Below are positions 61,850-64,000 of a DNA stretch of 64,000 bases, piece by piece (position 1 is the stretch's first letter; every line of letters starts with the position of its first letter). Below the pieces are notes generated by a model. That model saw nothing but the letters and a program-made list of their open reading frames with translations, was not told the origin of the DNA and ran no database searches. The translations under genes were made by a program, and so were the position numbers. The stretch is from VRUE01 sp035605695 (GTDB lineage: Bacteria > Actinomycetota > Thermoleophilia > Solirubrobacterales > 70-9): positions 1-64,000 of the forward strand of contig DATNGZ010000017.1 of the NCBI GenBank assembly GCA_035605695.1, given 5' to 3'.

Positions 61850-62652
61850 GCCCGCGGGCGGCGCTCGCCGACCGCGTCGCCGAGGAAACGCTCGACCGCC
61901 TCGCCGGTCTCCACCGGTGACTCCCAGAGGACGTTGTGCCCGTTGGGAACGGTGGTCACCGTGAGCAAGTCGCCGAGAGCGTCCGAGTAGCGCGATTCCT
62001 GGGCGCCGTCCGGAGACAAGAGAGGGACCGCGGCGCGAATGATCAGGGTCGGGAGCCGCGCGATCGGCGGGGCCGGAAGCGCCATCTCACTCCAGGCGAC
62101 GACCGCGGCGCCGGGACAGAAGCCGAAGCGGAAGCGCCCGTCGGGCCCCTTGCGAACGTCGCTCCGCACGTAGGCGGCAACCACCTCGCGCGGGGCGGCG
62201 ACGACCGAATCACTGGAGAGAAGGGCGTTGAGCGCCCCGTCCGCGGTCGCGAAATTCCAGTCGAGGCGATCGATTTCAGCACTTCGCAGCGCTGCCTCGG
62301 CCTCCACTTCGAGGCCGGGGTCGAGAAGGACGAGGCGGTCGCTGCGCTCCGGTACCCGCGCGACGGCCTCGGCCACGAGCCGACCGCCGAAGCTGTGCCC
62401 GACCCAGCTCGCCCGCTCCACCCCCGCGGCGTCCAGGGTCTCGATCAGATCGTCCACGTGGGTAGCGCTGTCCCAGGGAGGCACCCGACCCGACTCGCCA
62501 TGCCCGCGCAGATCGACCGCGAGGACCGAGTGGCCCGCGGCAACGAGGCGCTTTCCCAGGCCCTCAAACACCCCGCCGTGCTGGGCCACCCCGTGCACGC
62601 AGACGACGGACTGCGCTCCCGGCGGCCCCCAGCGGTGGGTCTTCAAGACCAT
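61846..62652 (-). CDS. Alpha/beta hydrolase
   Basis: 268 residues. Oxyanion region VVCVHGVAQHGGVFEGLGKR, nucleophile elbow SWVGHSFGGRLVAEAVAR (GHSFG, Ser ~98), Asp in LVLLDPGLEVEAEAALRS and a terminal His in PNGHNVLWESPVET. Substrate unknown. Confidence 0.88.
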   Translation of the reverse strand: MVLKTHRWGPPGAQSVVCVHGVAQHGGVFEGLGKRLVAAGHSVLAVDLRGHGESGRVPPWDSATHVDDLIETLDAAGVERASWVGHSFGGRLVAEAVARVPERSDRLVLLDPGLEVEAEAALRSAEIDRLDWNFATADGALNALLSSDSVVAAPREVVAAYVRSDVRKGPDGRFRFGFCPGAAVVAWSEMALPAPPIARLPTLIIRAAVPLLSPDGAQESRYSDALGDLLTVTTVPNGHNVLWESPVETGEAVERFLGDAVGERRPRA

Positions 62653-62675
62653 TCTCTACGTTCCCCCATCGTTCG

Positions 62676-63914
62676 CTATACCCGGATCGCGCCGGGTCCG
62701 TCTTCCCTGCGCCCCGCGTCCTCGGACTCGGCCCCGACCAGGATCGCGATCTTGCCGAGGTGCTTGTTTTCGTACAGCAGCTGGTGTGCCTCGGGGATTC
62801 CCTCGAAGTCCATCGTTCGCCAGAGCACCGGCCGGATCTTGCCCTCGGCCATTAGCTGGTTGGCCTGCATCGCCTGATAAGCGTTGGCTCCGTGCGAGCC
62901 GATGATCTGCTTCTGGCGCATCCACAGGTAGCGCACGTCGAAGTCGAGCTGGAAGCCCGTCGTGGCGCCGCAGATCACGACTTTGCCGAAGGGCTTGCAG
63001 ACGAAGACCGAGGTCGGGAAGGTCGCCCGGCCGACGTGCTCGAAGACGATGTCGGGGGCGTCGCCGAGGATCTCCTTGACCCGCTTGGCGAAGCCGCGCG
63101 AGGCCTTGAAGCGCTCCTTGTCCTTGGCGGGATCGGTGAGGTTCTCCGAGGTCCGCATCATCTCGCCGAACTCGGCCCGGTTGATGTAGTCGACCGCGCC
63201 GAGCTGCTTGACCAGCTCGCCCTTCTCGTCGGAGGAGACGACGCCGACGGCGTTGGCGCCGGTCGCCTTGCAGAGCTGGATCGCGAAGACACCGAGGCCA
63301 CCGGCCGCGCCCCAGATCAGCACGTTGTGGCCGGGCTGCAGCTTGCACTGGTCGATCAGCATTCGGTAGGCGGTGAAGTAGGCGAGGCCGTAGGAAGCGG
63401 CCTCGGCCCATGAGGTGTTCTGCGGACGCGACAGCAATTGCTGGGCCTGCACCTTGGTGAACTGGGCGAAGGAGCCCCAGGTCGTCTCGTAGCCCCAAGC
63501 TTTGACGGTCGGTGCGGCGAGCGGGTCGAACCCGTGCACCTCTACGTCCTCGTAGGAAACCTGGGCGGTGTGCATAACCACCTCGTCGCCCGGCTTCCAA
63601 CGGGTGACGCCCTCGCCGACCTTCCAGACGATCCCCGAAGCGTCGGAGCCACCGATGTGGTGGCCGTACTCGGGGTGGTCGCCGTAGCCGAAGACCGAGA
63701 CCGGTTTGCCCAGCGCCGCCCAGACGTTGTTGAAGTTGACGCCCGCGGCCATCACCCGCACGATCACCTCGAAGGGACCCGGCTCGGGTACCTCGATCTG
63801 CTCGAGCTGGAAGGCGTCGTTGGGCTCGCCCTCGCGCTCCTGGCGGATCACCCAGGCTGCCATTGTCTCCGGCAGTGTTCCGGGCTCGACGTCCAACTTC
63901 GCGATTGCGTTCAT
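62676..63914 (-). CDS. ccr: Crotonyl-CoA carboxylase/reductase
   Basis: 412 residues from the ATG at 63,914, eight bases after GGAGG. MDR-type zinc-less dehydrogenase: VIVRVMAAGVNFNNVWAALG (~60), HIGGSDASGIVWKVGEGVTR, WGAAGGLGVFAIQLCKATGA (NADPH, ~205) and HVGRATFPTSVFVCKPFGKV. Closest to Ccr/CcrA of the ethylmalonyl-CoA pathway. No other pathway gene is present in the window. Upstream 63,915-64,000 contains no other gene. Confidence 0.9.
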   Translation of the reverse strand: MNAIAKLDVEPGTLPETMAAWVIRQEREGEPNDAFQLEQIEVPEPGPFEVIVRVMAAGVNFNNVWAALGKPVSVFGYGDHPEYGHHIGGSDASGIVWKVGEGVTRWKPGDEVVMHTAQVSYEDVEVHGFDPLAAPTVKAWGYETTWGSFAQFTKVQAQQLLSRPQNTSWAEAASYGLAYFTAYRMLIDQCKLQPGHNVLIWGAAGGLGVFAIQLCKATGANAVGVVSSDEKGELVKQLGAVDYINRAEFGEMMRTSENLTDPAKDKERFKASRGFAKRVKEILGDAPDIVFEHVGRATFPTSVFVCKPFGKVVICGATTGFQLDFDVRYLWMRQKQIIGSHGANAYQAMQANQLMAEGKIRPVLWRTMDFEGIPEAHQLLYENKHLGKIAILVGAESEDAGRREDGPGAIRV

Positions 63915-64000
63915 CTCAGCGGCCTCCATTGACCTCATCCGGCTTTCGCGCCGAGAGGAATTGCCCCCGCCGCACCACTCGCTGATCGATATCGACAAGG

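Overview
The window is 64 kb of high-GC bacterial chromosome. Content and gene order (tig, clpP, clpX, valS, folC, ndk, maf, mreBCD-mrdA-rodA, rng, rplU-rpmA-obgE, proBA, nadD, rsfS; rpmI-rplT-trmH-pheST-argCJBD) suggest a high-GC Gram-positive, most likely an actinobacterium of the Thermoleophilia type (inference from synteny and protein style, not from a marker search). There is no rRNA, CRISPR array, prophage or transposase. Most genes lie on the minus strand in tightly packed, often ATGA-overlapping operons.

Layout: 0-1.6 kb, 5' end of dnaE and a secreted lytic transglycosylase-like protein. 1.7-8.3 kb, arginine biosynthesis (argC-argJ-argB-argD, two unknown genes, argG, a 51-aa membrane protein). 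8.3-17.3 kb, translation genes (pheT, pheS, a TrmH-type methylase, rplT, rpmI, infC, thrS), with wecB on the opposite strand between infC and rpmI. 17.4-23 kb, accessory block: a large membrane protein, a subtilase with a small pro-domain-like partner, AraC and VOC genes, tRNA-Val, a conserved hypothetical. 23-26 kb, zwf and an ECF42-like sigma factor with its YCII/DGPF partner, then tRNA-Cys. 26-49.7 kb, the long minus-strand block for translation, cell shape, proline/NAD synthesis and proteolysis, interrupted by a plus-strand acyltransferase. 49.8-52 kb, a GNAT gene, an ATPase of atypical composition under a near-consensus promoter with palindromic sites, and an M23 peptidase. 52-58 kb, clpP, a diguanylate cyclase, tig, a spermidine-synthase-like membrane protein and a CtaG-like protein. 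58-64 kb, a GH15 glucanase/trehalase-like enzyme, two small HTH proteins, a STAS protein, a secreted RTX-like protein, a hydrolase and a crotonyl-CoA reductase-like enzyme.

Two features stand out. First, the intergenic spaces carry many long perfect or near-perfect inverted repeats. In two families (four copies of a ~110-bp element and two of a ~75-bp element) the central core is conserved, while the outer ~14-20 bp arms differ at every locus and yet pair perfectly within each copy. Some enclose the stop codons of both neighbouring genes, and some run into gene starts and appear to encode N-termini. Second, four well-conserved genes (clpX, folC, the ECF42-like sigma gene and thrS) have no ATG/GTG/TTG where the family N-terminus requires a start. 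The best placed codons are CTG, ATA, CTG and ATC, so unusual start-codon use is a serious possibility. Other points of interest are the lysine-rich AAA-AAA-coded tail on ribosomal protein L21 and a repeat inserted into the linker of an acyltransferase.
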